This document shows positions 8,228 to 16,499 of a stretch of 49,464 nt of DNA, in pieces. Position numbers and translations under genes: made by a program. A model generated the notes under the pieces. That model saw only the letters and a list, made by a program, of their open reading frames with translations, was not told where the DNA came from and did no database searches. Source of the stretch: CSP1-5 sp964558395 (GTDB lineage Bacteria > Methylomirabilota > Methylomirabilia > Methylomirabilales > CSP1-5); contig CAZLDS010000019.1 of the NCBI GenBank assembly GCA_964558395.1, positions 1 to 49,464 of the forward strand, given 5' to 3'. Position 1 is the stretch's first letter. Every line of letters starts with the position of its first letter.

Positions 8228-9643
8228 CTATGACTCATCGTCCAGCGGGGGGGAAACCATGGCCTGCCGTTTCTTGCGGGTTGCCGCCGCCCGCCCCTCT
8301 TTGGTCACCTGCGCAGCCCGTCCAAAAGCGACGGCGTCGGGCGGCACGGACTCCGTGATCGTCGAGCCCGCCGCAATGATCGCCCCCTTCCCCACCGTCA
8401 CCGGCGCCACCAGGTTCGTGTTGCTCCCCACAAAGGCCTCGTCCTCAATCACCGTCTCGTGCTTGGCAAAGCCATCGTAATTACACGTGATCGTCCCTGC
8501 CCCGATGTTGACCCGGGCCCCGAGCGTCGCGTCCCCGATATAGGTCAAGTGCGGCACCTTCGCCCCCGGGCCCACGACCGCCTTCTTCACCTCACAGAAG
8601 TTGCCCACCTTCGCCTGAGCCTGCAGGCGACTGTGGGGGCGGAGATGGGCATAGGGGCCGACGACACAGCCCTCGGCGAGCTCACTGGCGAGGATGACGG
8701 AGCCATCGAGTACCGTGACCCCCTCGGCTAGGTGGGCGTCGCGCAGTCGGCAGTGCGGGTACAGGACGCACCCCGGGCCGATCGTGGTGGTCCCTTCCAC
8801 GACGACCCCCGGGTAGAGCACCGTGTCTGGGCTGATCGTGACGGTGTCGTCGATATAGGTGGCGGCAGGGTCGAGCAGCGTCACCCCCCCGGCCATCAGT
8901 CGCTGGTGAACCCGCTGGCGGAGGACCGCCGTGGCCTCCGCCAACTCGGCCCGGGTGTTGATGCCGAGTACTTCCGTCGCATCACGAGCAACGAGTGTGT
9001 GGACCTTCCGCCTCTGTCCGACGTAGACTCGAACCACCTCGGGGAGGAAAAACTCCCCCTTGACATCAGAACGCCTCACCCCTTTGAGGGCCCGGAACAG
9101 AGTCGGGCTGGCGAAACAGTACAGGCCCGCATTGATCTCGGTCAGACGTTTCTCCTTCGGTGTCGCCTCGACCTCTTCGACGATGCGACGGAGGCGGCCC
9201 TGGCGGTCGCGGAGAATCCGCCCGTAGCCGGTCGGGTCGGCCAGGGTAGCGGTAAGGAGGGTTGCGACTGCACGCGACGCCCGGTGCGTGTCGATGAGCT
9301 GCCGCACCGTTTCTTCTCTCAGGAGGGGGGTATCGCCAGCCAGGACGAGGAGGTGTCCGCGAAAGCCCCGAAGCGCCGCCTCGGTCTGAAGGACCGCATG
9401 GGCGGTCCCCTGCGGTTCACCCTGATGGACAAACTCGACCGGCAGTCCGGCCAGCACGCCCTTTACTTCCGCGGCCTGGGTACTCACGATCACTAGAACC
9501 CGCTTGATCCCGAGCCGCAGGCAGAGATCCACCGGATAGCGCACCAGAGGCCGGCCCAAGAGGGAGTGGAGGACCTTGGCGTTGCGGGATCGCATCCGGG
9601 TCCCCTCACCTGCAGCTAAGATCACGGCACAGACATCCTGCAT
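8228..9643 (-). CDS. glmU: Bifunctional UDP-GlcNAc pyrophosphorylase / GlcN-1-P acetyltransferase
   Basis: Completes UDP-GlcNAc synthesis. The C-terminal half acetylates GlcN-1-P and the N-terminal half couples it to UTP. The 471-aa protein starts MQDVCAVILAAGEGTRM, with the nucleotide-binding LAAGEGTRM loop; GGAGGCGGAG precedes this ATG (9643-9641), so I reject a start 40 codons upstream. From about residue 255 a left-handed beta-helix hexapeptide region follows (VTISPDTVLYPGVVVEGTTTIG), with the acetyl-CoA site region NIGAGTITCNYDGFAKHET. It is followed by glmS and preceded by era (116 bp gap). Confidence 0.97.
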   Translation of the reverse strand: MQDVCAVILAAGEGTRMRSRNAKVLHSLLGRPLVRYPVDLCLRLGIKRVLVIVSTQAAEVKGVLAGLPVEFVHQGEPQGTAHAVLQTEAALRGFRGHLLVLAGDTPLLREETVRQLIDTHRASRAVATLLTATLADPTGYGRILRDRQGRLRRIVEEVEATPKEKRLTEINAGLYCFASPTLFRALKGVRRSDVKGEFFLPEVVRVYVGQRRKVHTLVARDATEVLGINTRAELAEATAVLRQRVHQRLMAGGVTLLDPAATYIDDTVTISPDTVLYPGVVVEGTTTIGPGCVLYPHCRLRDAHLAEGVTVLDGSVILASELAEGCVVGPYAHLRPHSRLQAQAKVGNFCEVKKAVVGPGAKVPHLTYIGDATLGARVNIGAGTITCNYDGFAKHETVIEDEAFVGSNTNLVAPVTVGKGAIIAAGSTITESVPPDAVAFGRAAQVTKEGRAAATRKKRQAMVSPPLDDES

Positions 9644-9759
9644 CTCCGCCTCCGTGCTCTGCTGGTCCTCACCAGCACTCGCTTTTGGCCCATTGAGTGG
9701 TTTTATAATGCTACCACACGGCATCAGAGGGCGAAAGGGAAAGCTCGTTCCACCGTGCT

Positions 9760-10731
9760 TCATCCGTGCTTAAGCAGATAGCCAAAGCGGCGGAGGGCCT
9801 CTTTATCCTTGCGCCATGCCTTGTGAATCTTGACCCAGAGGCCGAGATAGACGCGGGTGTCCAACATCCGCTCAATTTCCTGGCGGGCTTGCTGGCCGAT
9901 CCTCTTGAGCATCTGGCCCCCCACCCCAATAATGATCCCCTTCTGGGAATCTTTCTCAACGTAGATGGTCGCCTGAATGTCTACAATCTCTTCCCCCTCC
10001 CGCTCTTTCATCTCGTTGACCAGTACGGCTACAGCGTAAGGGATTTCTTGGTGCATCAACTGGAAGACCTTCTCCCGGATAATTTCAGCCACCAAAAGAT
10101 ATTGGGGCTGGTCTGTCGTCTGCTCGGGAGGAAAGAAACGAGGGCCCCCTGGGAGGTACATGAGCAGGACTTTCTCTAGCCGATCCATGTTGACCCCTTC
10201 CGTGGCCGAGACGGGTATCATCTCGGCCGACGGCACCAGCTTCTGACACTCATCAATCAGGGGGAGGAGATCATGTTTCGCCCTGACGAGGTCCACTTTG
10301 TTGAGGGCGATAACGACCGGGGTCTGGCCCCCCCTTAGGTGTTCCCGAATCTGTTGATCCTCTGCCGTGAGCTGATCAGAAGCATCCACCATCCAGAGGA
10401 TGAGATCGACCTCCTCTAACGTCTTGAGGGCGAGCCTGACCATCTCGAGGTTAAAGAGGGTGTCGGCGCGGTGAATGCCAGGCGTATCCACAAAGATGAT
10501 CTGGTACGTCTCGGTCGTTTTCACGCCAGCAATGCGATTGCGGGTCGTTTGAGGCTTCGGGGAAACTGCAGCGACCTTCTGCCCCATAAAGGTGTTGACA
10601 AGCGTGGACTTGCCCACATTGGGACGCCCAATGACGGCAATAAAACCTGCCTTATGGCCCGCTGGAGCCCGTGTCTTACGGAAACGCATAAAGGATAGTG
10701 GGTCAGCGAGAGGGTAGATTGTTTCGTCCAT
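9760..10731 (-). CDS. era: Ribosome-assembly GTPase Era
   Basis: Essential GTPase that binds the 3' end of 16S rRNA during 30S maturation. 323 aa from the ATG at 10731; a second ATG at 10689 (MRFRKTRAPAG) would give 309 aa, nearer the usual 300, and neither has a strong ribosome site. G motifs: GRPNVGKST (G1), DTPGIH (G3), NKVD (G4) and SATEG (G5). The C-terminal KH domain carries GVGGQMLKRIGQQAR. If 10731 is right, the gene overlaps the 3' end of the frameshifted PilZ gene by 29 nt; 10689 would avoid this. It is followed by glmU in the same direction. Confidence 0.96.
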   Translation of the reverse strand: MDETIYPLADPLSFMRFRKTRAPAGHKAGFIAVIGRPNVGKSTLVNTFMGQKVAAVSPKPQTTRNRIAGVKTTETYQIIFVDTPGIHRADTLFNLEMVRLALKTLEEVDLILWMVDASDQLTAEDQQIREHLRGGQTPVVIALNKVDLVRAKHDLLPLIDECQKLVPSAEMIPVSATEGVNMDRLEKVLLMYLPGGPRFFPPEQTTDQPQYLLVAEIIREKVFQLMHQEIPYAVAVLVNEMKEREGEEIVDIQATIYVEKDSQKGIIIGVGGQMLKRIGQQARQEIERMLDTRVYLGLWVKIHKAWRKDKEALRRFGYLLKHG

Positions 10732-11067
10732 TCACTGTCCGGATCCCTTCCAGGGTGCCCAGAAACTCGAGCCTCGTCCGGTAGATCACATCGCGCTCCC
10801 CGTTCGACGCGGGCTGACTGTGGTGGGCCGTAGAGCGGACAACCCGGCACTGCAAGCCGATCCTCTTCTCCATGAACAGGAAGCTGAAGAACAAGGTCGT
10901 TCCGGGCCGGACGGGGTTCAAGTGTTCGACGAGGGCCCCCCCGTGCTGATATTAATCAGAGTGACGTCGTCGATGGGGCTAATTCGCGCTGCGTGCAGGT
11001 CGCCTGCCAACCCCACAAACCATCGAGGATATCGCCGCCGATCTCCCTTTCCCCGCCTCCTTCGCAC
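10703..11067 (-). pseudogene. Single-domain PilZ (c-di-GMP receptor) gene with a frameshift in a G7 run
   Basis: Reading the minus strand from a GTG at 11067-11065, the frame gives DRRRYPRWFVG, with the RxxxR c-di-GMP motif, and NISTGG, the (D/N)xSxxG motif. It then runs out of frame at a homopolymer of seven G (C7 at 10936-10942 on the plus strand) and stops. In the next frame the PilZ barrel continues as ALVEHLNPVRPG...TLFFSFLF and ends at 10703. One extra G would join the halves into about 121 aa, a normal PilZ length. This could be a real inactivating mutation, phase variation, or a sequencing error in the homopolymer. It sits 74 bp downstream of the intact tandem-PilZ gene and just upstream of era. 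Confidence 0.75.
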
Positions 11068-11141
11068 GACGCGATCTTTCCCTCAACGATGTCAGAAAAC
11101 ATCTCCCCAGGATCGCACTCCACCCGAGACGGGAACCATAC

Positions 11142-11846
11142 TCACGGTTCCGTTAGTGATTCTCCCTCTTTTCCTTCCGGCGGCGTCGCATCCGAGTCGA
11201 CAAGCTGCCGAAGGAGGGCACCTATGAGGAAGAGTTCTTTGCCGATGTCGTCCGAGCGAAATTGCAACCCGTGGGCTATGCTTTCCCGCTGGGGAACGGC
11301 CCGATTCCACAGCACCTCCATATCAGCCTCTACCGCGGGGAGCGTAAACCACGGAGGAACCTCCACGATGAGCTGCGTCCGAGGCGAGACCCGCTGCGCG
11401 AGGAACAGCAGCAGCCCACCCTCGCTCAGATTTTCCGCTTGACCCGTCACACGAATATCGGGGGGAACCCGGCAGGTGACCTGCAAGGCAATAGGCAGGC
11501 GGACCGAGGCCCGGGGGGTCGGGCCTGCCTGAAGCACCAAGAGTCGCTCCCACGTGGCAAGGTCACCACCGGTCAGCGCGGTGAATTTGAGACCCATGCG
11601 GGAGGGGGCATCCTCGGCCCTCCAGACCACTACGGCCTCGGCTCGGGCGTTCCGGTCTCCCGTGAGCAAGAGGAGGCTCGTCGGTGTACCGGGGGTCAGT
11701 GGCTGTGGGACCTCGAGGACGAGCCCACCTCGGCTCACATTTTGCGTGAGGCCCACGGTCCGGTAGCCGGGGACCGCCGGCGTCTCGCAAAAGACGGGCA
11801 TCCGAAGCGGCAGCCGAGGGTGCTGGCGGGTCGCGGCGTGGTCCAT
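11142..11846 (-). CDS. Tandem PilZ-domain protein (predicted c-di-GMP receptor)
   Basis: 234 aa with two complete PilZ domains and no other recognisable domain. Domain 1 has R7-QHP-R11 (RxxxR) and N36-VSRG-G41; domain 2 has R112-ASV-R116 and N139-LSEG-G144, so both retain the residues that bind cyclic di-GMP. There is no signal peptide or membrane segment, so it is probably cytosolic. The ATG at 11846-11844 follows GGAGGACGC; an upstream GTG (11858) is less likely. The neighbours are a broken PilZ gene downstream and a receiver protein 125 bp upstream, suggesting a c-di-GMP output cluster linked to motility or matrix control. The protein target is unknown. Confidence 0.88.
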   Translation of the reverse strand: MDHAATRQHPRLPLRMPVFCETPAVPGYRTVGLTQNVSRGGLVLEVPQPLTPGTPTSLLLLTGDRNARAEAVVVWRAEDAPSRMGLKFTALTGGDLATWERLLVLQAGPTPRASVRLPIALQVTCRVPPDIRVTGQAENLSEGGLLLFLAQRVSPRTQLIVEVPPWFTLPAVEADMEVLWNRAVPQRESIAHGLQFRSDDIGKELFLIGALLRQLVDSDATPPEGKEGESLTEP

Positions 11847-11971
11847 GCGTCCTCCCACGGTCGCTCTAAGGTGCCTCGTATTAATCCTCGATGTGGAGCG
11901 ATGTCCGAATGAGAGTCAGGGGCTTTCCACCAATCATACCCCATACACATCTCGGTTCCCACACCGTTTTA

Positions 11972-12511
11972 TCACACCCTCAACGCGCTCACGATCCCCT
12001 TCAACCGCGCCGGACTGATCGGTTTCTCGAGAAATTCCGACACCTTCAGCCGCTTTGCCTTCGTCTTGACATCCCTGCTTTCCTCCGCGCCCACCACCAC
12101 AATGCCAATTGAAGGATTGAACGCCCGGAAGATGCGCACCAGATCCCAACCGGTCAAGGCAACGCCATGAACCGGGGGAAGGTCGAGGTCGACGATTGCA
12201 ACTTCAAAGGGATAATCCTTTATCTTCTTGATGGCCTGCCAGCTATCTGCAGCCGTCTCTACGGTATACCCAGCCCCCGAGAGCGAAGCTCGCAACCCCT
12301 CTCGGCTATGGGACTCATCATCCACGACCAGAATCCTCTTCGGCACCGTGCTCGACGCGCCACACCGCTCGGCCGGGAACGCCGTTTCCACGATATGCGG
12401 GCCGCGCAAGAGTATGCGTTTGGCCGCGCCACCTTTTCGAGGCCCTATCGATGTTTTTCCCACTTCCGTCCTTGGAAGCATGCCATCAGGCGACCGTCGA
12501 GACGCGAACAA
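11972..12511 (-). CDS. Stand-alone response-regulator receiver protein
   Basis: The receiver domain spans about residues 57-179: acidic pocket D64-D65, phosphoacceptor D108 in AIVDLDLPP, and lysine K163 in EFLEKP. The position that is usually Thr/Ser at the end of beta-4 reads VVVGAEE, which may alter phospho-signalling. A short insertion follows the phosphorylation site (PPVHGVALTGWDL). There is no output domain. The N-terminal 56 residues look unstructured and the start is uncertain: TTG 12511, ATG 12481, or GTG 12343 right at the domain edge. A good sigma-54 promoter about 50 bp upstream of the TTG (12558-12574) supports transcription of this gene and of the longer starts. It probably takes a phosphate from, or diverts it from, the kinase at 13.3-15.1 kb. 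Confidence 0.82.
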   Translation of the reverse strand: MFASRRSPDGMLPRTEVGKTSIGPRKGGAAKRILLRGPHIVETAFPAERCGASSTVPKRILVVDDESHSREGLRASLSGAGYTVETAADSWQAIKKIKDYPFEVAIVDLDLPPVHGVALTGWDLVRIFRAFNPSIGIVVVGAEESRDVKTKAKRLKVSEFLEKPISPARLKGIVSALRV

Positions 12512-12557
12512 AACCTTGCCATCGGGTCATCGAGTAATAGCACTCAGGCTGCCTTAA

Positions 12558-12574
12558 GGCACGCGCCATGCCAA
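12558..12574 (-). promoter_or_regulatory. Sigma-54 (RpoN) promoter of the receiver gene
   Basis: The minus strand reads TTGGCATGGCGCGTGCC. It has the GG (12572-12571) and GC (12560-12559) of the -24/-12 elements exactly 12 bp apart and a full TTGGCA -24 box. Start would fall near 12547. Tandem palindromes lie about 146 and 167 bp further upstream. Confidence 0.72.
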
Positions 12575-12685
12575 ACGAGGGCGAAGCTACCTGGTGGGAG
12601 AAAGAATCTCTGCAATTTTCAGGGTTTTTTACCGAACGCTTGGCGCAAGCCGCCGGGACAGCGAGGCACTCTTGAGCGGTGACAC

Positions 12686-12721
12686 ATGTAAGAATTACAT
12701 GAAGCGATGTAAGGATTACAT
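12686..12721. promoter_or_regulatory. Two tandem palindromic operator/enhancer sites ATGTAA-N3-TTACAT
   Basis: The first palindrome is 12686-12700 (ATGTAA GAA TTACAT; CATG on both outer sides makes 7-bp arms) and the second is 12707-12721 (ATGTAA GGA TTACAT). Their centres are 21 bp apart, two helical turns, so a dimeric protein would bind the same DNA face twice. They lie 146 and 167 bp upstream of the predicted sigma-54 start at 12547, the usual range for enhancer-binding regulators. The NtrC-type regulator encoded at 15.1-16.5 kb is the obvious candidate binder. Confidence 0.7.
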
Positions 12722-12773
12722 GGACCGGACGGCACACAATCCGACTGCGCGTAACGGCAGGCATCACGTCATC

Positions 12774-13211
12774 TCATTTTATCGTGCCTGAGAGATCCTG
12801 CGCGAGAATGAACGCCTTGTTCGCGAGATTATACGCCCTCGAGAAATCCTTGATCGACAGCGCCTCCTTCGCCTTGGATACGAAACTTCGAACGGTGGAG
12901 AGAGTTTCCTGCTGATCCTTGGCGAGCGTTCTCCTTTCGATCTTCTTGACGACTTGTTCCGCTCCCTCGATTTTCGCCTCGGCCGCCCGCCTCAGCTGTT
13001 CTTCTTCCTCACGGCCGACGTCGGGCGAGAGCGTGCGAGGAGCAGAGGGCACTTCTCCTTTTTGATTCGGCTTATGTGGCGCTGGAGGTGTCGGCGGCTC
13101 CACACCTGTCGATGTAGCGCAGCCCGCCATGATGGCCGCGAGAAAAATCAGAGCGCACAGTGGTCTTGTCGCCACCGCCTGCTTTAATTCGCTCACCGGG
13201 GTGCAAGACAT
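12774..13211 (-). CDS. Small lipoprotein with charged helical C-terminus
   Basis: 145 aa from the ATG at 13211-13209, which follows GGGGGAGAGAA. The N-terminus (MSCTPVSELKQAV then ALIFLAAIMAGC) is a signal peptide ending in a lipobox-like MAGC, with the lipid-accepting Cys at about residue 31. A proline-rich linker (VEPPTPPAPHKP) follows. The rest is Glu/Lys/Arg-rich and probably helical (VGREEEEQLRRAAEAKIEG..., AKEALSIKDFSRAYNLANKAFILAQDL), like a short TPR or coiled-coil periplasmic domain. I do not recognise a family. It sits between the receiver gene and the histidine kinase and may be their periplasmic or envelope partner; this is inference from position only. Confidence 0.75.
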   Translation of the reverse strand: MSCTPVSELKQAVATRPLCALIFLAAIMAGCATSTGVEPPTPPAPHKPNQKGEVPSAPRTLSPDVGREEEEQLRRAAEAKIEGAEQVVKKIERRTLAKDQQETLSTVRSFVSKAKEALSIKDFSRAYNLANKAFILAQDLSGTIK

Positions 13212-13238
13212 TTCTCTCCCCCGCGGGGTCACGAATAT

Positions 13239-13348
13239 GGCTAGCACTTCGATTCGCAAATGCGGTTACATGTTTTTCTGAATTACACTCAGGGCTAAGT
13301 CCTGAGTCATTAAGTTCGTCACCGAACTTAGGAATCGAAGGACTAGCC
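13239..13348. repeat. 110-bp inverted-repeat element with two internal hairpins
   Basis: Outer arms 13239-13255 (GGCTAGCACTTCGATTC) and 13332-13348 are inverted repeats matching at 15 of 17 positions. Inside lie two perfect hairpins: ACTCAGG-GCTAAGT-CCTGAGT (13287-13307) and TAAGTTCG-TCAC-CGAACTTA (13311-13330). The folded form would be a closed three-way structure. The right arm overlaps the histidine-kinase stop codon (13343-13345) and the left arm ends 28 bp before the lipoprotein ATG. No T-run follows on either strand, so it is not a plain terminator. A TTACATG half-site of the 12.7-kb palindromes occurs at 13266-13272. Confidence 0.65.
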
Positions 13349-15145
13349 TACCGGAAGCCGGACGATCATGGTCGTCCCCCGCCCTACCTCAGAGAGGACC
13401 TCGATGAGGCCATCGTGCATCTGCACGACCCGGTAGACCAAGGAGAGGCCGATGCCGCTGCCACCGGATTTTGTGGTGTAATAGAGCTGAAAGATCTTAT
13501 CGATGTCCCCGGGAGGGATTCCAGCGCCGGAGTCGACGATGCTCACCTTGACAAAGTCCCACTCCTCGCTTTCCGTCAGAATGCTCACCGTTCCACCGGT
13601 CGGCATCGCCTGACAGGCATTCAGCAGGATGTTGAGGAAGGCTTGCCGGACCAGCTCTTCATCAGCAGCCACGAGAGGAAGCGTGGGATCGAAATGGAAG
13701 GCAAATTGTATGCTCTCCTTCTGCCACTCGGTTTCCAGGAGTGCCACCACATCTTTGAGCAGCACGTTCACGTCCAAGAGCTTCAGGCTCAGCTCCTCGG
13801 GGCGGATGAATCTCAAAAACCCCTGAACGACTCGATCCAACCGCCGGATCTCGCTCCCGATAACCTCGAGACTTTGCTGAACCTCCTCAGGAGGACTCTC
13901 AAGCTTTTCCCTCAAGAGTTCGAGATGAATCATCATCGCGTTGAGAGGATTCTTCACTTCGTGGGCCACGCCTGACGTGAGCCTGCCAAGTGCCGTCACT
14001 TTGGCGGAGTAGCTGATCAAAGACTGGAGCGTCTTGATCGATTCGAGGTCCTTCACGACAACTATAGTCCCCATTCCCTGCTGAGCATCCGTCACAAAGA
14101 ATACCGAGACCAGAAACTCCTGATGGCCTCCGTCCTGGGAGAGAGTGATGGCGGCGTTGCGAAATCCGGTCTGCTGCTCGAAGGCATGCTCCAGCAACGG
14201 GCGAAGTGGGTGGGATGACTCCAGCACTTCCTCCCACGGCCATCCGATGACCTGCTCCAACGGTCGTGCCACGACAACCTCGGCGACTTTGTTGAAGAAC
14301 AGTATCCGGCGGTCTTGGGTGAGGAGGATGATCCCATCCTCCAAGTGATCGACGACCTGCTGGAGTTGCGCCTTTTCGCTCAGCATCTTGAGACGGTCTG
14401 TCTGCACTTGCTGGCCAAGGAGCTGAAGCTGGGACGTCAGTTCCCCAATTTCGTCTCCCCGGCTGTCGGCGCTCCCAAGGTCGAAATCCCCCCGCCCGAT
14501 GCGATCGACGTCCTGGGTGAGCTTCCGGATTGGCCTCAAAATTAGTGTACCCAACCCCATCGCAACTAGCCAGGCCACGGGCAGGGCGAGACCAGCAAGG
14601 GCGAGGCTTCGTTCCATGGACGCGTTCAATTCTCTTCGCAATAGGGTGGTCGAGATTCCGAGCCGGATGCTCCCGAACGGCTTGTCGTTCAGGCTAAGGG
14701 GCAGCTTGGCTTCGTAAATCTTTCCCGGCTGGTACAGGGCGTAGAAGCGACCGATGAGATCGAGAGACAGGAGATGCTCCAGGCTCGGTCTCTCCGAGGC
14801 GGCTGCGCCCTGCCTCGCCCGCTCGCTATGGAAGATCGTCTTTCCCCTTCGGTCAGCGATCAATGCATACACCAGGTGAGGCGAGTAGCCGATACTGGCA
14901 TCAAAGAGGTTTCGCAATTCCCGATCCTTCCTCAACGCGTCCGACGGATCTTCGCCTTGCGCTCGAGAAAGGGAACGGCTGCTCTGCGCGTACATCTGCC
15001 TGGCAATGAGCTCGGCTTGCTGCAACGCCTCTTGAACGACGACTCTGGTCAACTGGGACAGGTGAATGAAGGCGGTGGTGGCCATGACCAGAAAGGTCAA
15101 GAGCGTGATGACCACCGCCTCCTTTCCCTTGATGCCAAACCGCAT
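13343..15145 (-). CDS. Membrane sensor histidine kinase (HAMP-PAS-HisKA-HATPase), NtrB/ZraS-like
   Basis: 600 aa. Membrane helices lie at about residues 10-30 and 180-205, enclosing a periplasmic sensor of about 150 residues. HAMP follows (about 200-255, LRPIRKLTQDVDRIGRGD), then PAS (about 262-370, LEDGIILLTQDRRILFFN), then the dimerisation domain with phospho-accepting H395 in GVAHEVKNPLNAM, and the ATPase domain with NILLNACQAMP (N box), DSGAGIP (G1) and GGSGIGLSL (G2). All catalytic boxes are intact. The start lies 1 bp after the NtrC-type regulator's stop, so the two form one operon and are almost certainly a cognate pair. The signal sensed is unknown. Confidence 0.94.
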   Translation of the reverse strand: MRFGIKGKEAVVITLLTFLVMATTAFIHLSQLTRVVVQEALQQAELIARQMYAQSSRSLSRAQGEDPSDALRKDRELRNLFDASIGYSPHLVYALIADRRGKTIFHSERARQGAAASERPSLEHLLSLDLIGRFYALYQPGKIYEAKLPLSLNDKPFGSIRLGISTTLLRRELNASMERSLALAGLALPVAWLVAMGLGTLILRPIRKLTQDVDRIGRGDFDLGSADSRGDEIGELTSQLQLLGQQVQTDRLKMLSEKAQLQQVVDHLEDGIILLTQDRRILFFNKVAEVVVARPLEQVIGWPWEEVLESSHPLRPLLEHAFEQQTGFRNAAITLSQDGGHQEFLVSVFFVTDAQQGMGTIVVVKDLESIKTLQSLISYSAKVTALGRLTSGVAHEVKNPLNAMMIHLELLREKLESPPEEVQQSLEVIGSEIRRLDRVVQGFLRFIRPEELSLKLLDVNVLLKDVVALLETEWQKESIQFAFHFDPTLPLVAADEELVRQAFLNILLNACQAMPTGGTVSILTESEEWDFVKVSIVDSGAGIPPGDIDKIFQLYYTTKSGGSGIGLSLVYRVVQMHDGLIEVLSEVGRGTTMIVRLPVG

Positions 15146-15146
15146 C

Positions 15147-16499
15147 TTACACTCCGTATCGGCGGAGCTTGTTATGGAGGGTCTTCAGGCTGACCCCTAG
15201 GACCTCGGCTGCTTTCGTCTTGTTGTTGTTGACAGAGGCCAGCGTCCTCAGGATCAGGTCCTTCTCTGCGCTCTCGAGGCTGACCCCGAGGGGTATTCTG
15301 ACGAAGTCACGGCTTTCGTCCTTCGTCTTGCCCGCGAGGCCCGGGGGGAGGTGCATTGAAGCAATGAGTTCACTCTGGCAGGCGATGATCGCCCGCTCCA
15401 TCGTATTCCGCAATTCACGAACGTTTCCCGGCCATGGATACCGCAGGAGGAGTCGCAGTGCTGTTTCATCGACCGATTTGATCCGTTTCTCGTATTTCGT
15501 GTTCAACTCCTCGATGAATGCCTGCACAAGCAACGGGATGTCCTCCCGCCGCTCCCGGAGCGGGGGGAGAGTGAGGTTAAAGACGTTCAAGCGGTAGTAG
15601 AGATCTTCTCTTAAGGCGCCATCTTTGATCGCCTTCAGGGGATCCTTATTGGTCGCAGCCAGGAGTCGCACATCGACCTTCATCTCTGTCTTTCCCCCGA
15701 GGCGCCTCACCGTTCCGTCCTCAAGAATTCGCAGGAATTTCGCCTGCGTCGCCGGGCTCATCTCAGCAATTTCATCGAGAAAGATTGTCCCTTCATGCGC
15801 AAGTTCAAAACAGCCGACGCGCCGCTCCATCGCGCCAGTGAACGCCCCGCGCTCGTGACCGAAGATTTCACTCTCGAGGAGCGTTTCCGGGATGGCCGAG
15901 CAGTTCACGGCCACAAAGGCCCTCTGGCTCCGGGGCGATAGCTCGTGGAGAATATGTGCCACAAGCTCCTTGCCCGTCCCACTCTCTCCTGAGATCAGTA
16001 CAGGGGCAGAAGTCGGAGCCGCGAGGTCGATCAAACGATACACCTCCTGCATGGGTCGGCCTTTGCCCACGAGCTTTCCAAACCCCCAAACCTCTTTGAG
16101 GCGTCGCCGAAGGAGCGTCACCTCCCGAACCGCTTCCCCCTTTTCCAGGGCCCTCTGGACTAGAATCTTGAGCCGTGGAACGTCGACCGGCTTTGTCACG
16201 AAGTCGTACGCTCCCTCCTTCATGGCGGCAACGGCTGTCTCAATCGTGCCGTGGCCAGTGAGGATGATGACCGTGGCGAAGGGTAACTCTTCCTGAATGG
16301 CCTTCAAGAGCCCCAGTCCGTCAAGTTTGGGCATCACCAGATCGGCGATGACGACGGCCGGAAGGAAGGCGACCCCCTTTTGTAAAGCCTCCTCCCCGTC
16401 AGAAGCTTCCTCGACCTCGTACCCCCAGTTTGCAAGGAGCGCCCTCAACCCCTTCCGGGAAGCTGCCTCATCGTCCGCAACCAAGATCCGATGTCTCAT
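15147..16499 (-). CDS. NtrC-family sigma-54-dependent response regulator (enhancer-binding protein)
   Basis: 450 aa from the ATG at 16499-16497, directly after GGAGGGGGG; 60 upstream codons in the open frame are rejected. The receiver domain carries D53 (VVIADLVMPKLDG), the Thr in ILTGHG and the Lys in FVTKP. The central AAA+ domain has Walker A GESGTGKE, the sigma-54-contacting loop GAFTGA and FLDEIAEM. The C-terminal Fis-type helix-turn-helix reads NKTKAAEVLGVSLKTLHNKL. It should open sigma-54 promoters when phosphorylated by the kinase immediately downstream. Candidate targets in the window are the promoters at 12558-12574 and 24564-24580. Its own promoter looks sigma-70-type (16596-16624). 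Confidence 0.96.
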   Translation of the reverse strand: MRHRILVADDEAASRKGLRALLANWGYEVEEASDGEEALQKGVAFLPAVVIADLVMPKLDGLGLLKAIQEELPFATVIILTGHGTIETAVAAMKEGAYDFVTKPVDVPRLKILVQRALEKGEAVREVTLLRRRLKEVWGFGKLVGKGRPMQEVYRLIDLAAPTSAPVLISGESGTGKELVAHILHELSPRSQRAFVAVNCSAIPETLLESEIFGHERGAFTGAMERRVGCFELAHEGTIFLDEIAEMSPATQAKFLRILEDGTVRRLGGKTEMKVDVRLLAATNKDPLKAIKDGALREDLYYRLNVFNLTLPPLRERREDIPLLVQAFIEELNTKYEKRIKSVDETALRLLLRYPWPGNVRELRNTMERAIIACQSELIASMHLPPGLAGKTKDESRDFVRIPLGVSLESAEKDLILRTLASVNNNKTKAAEVLGVSLKTLHNKLRRYGV

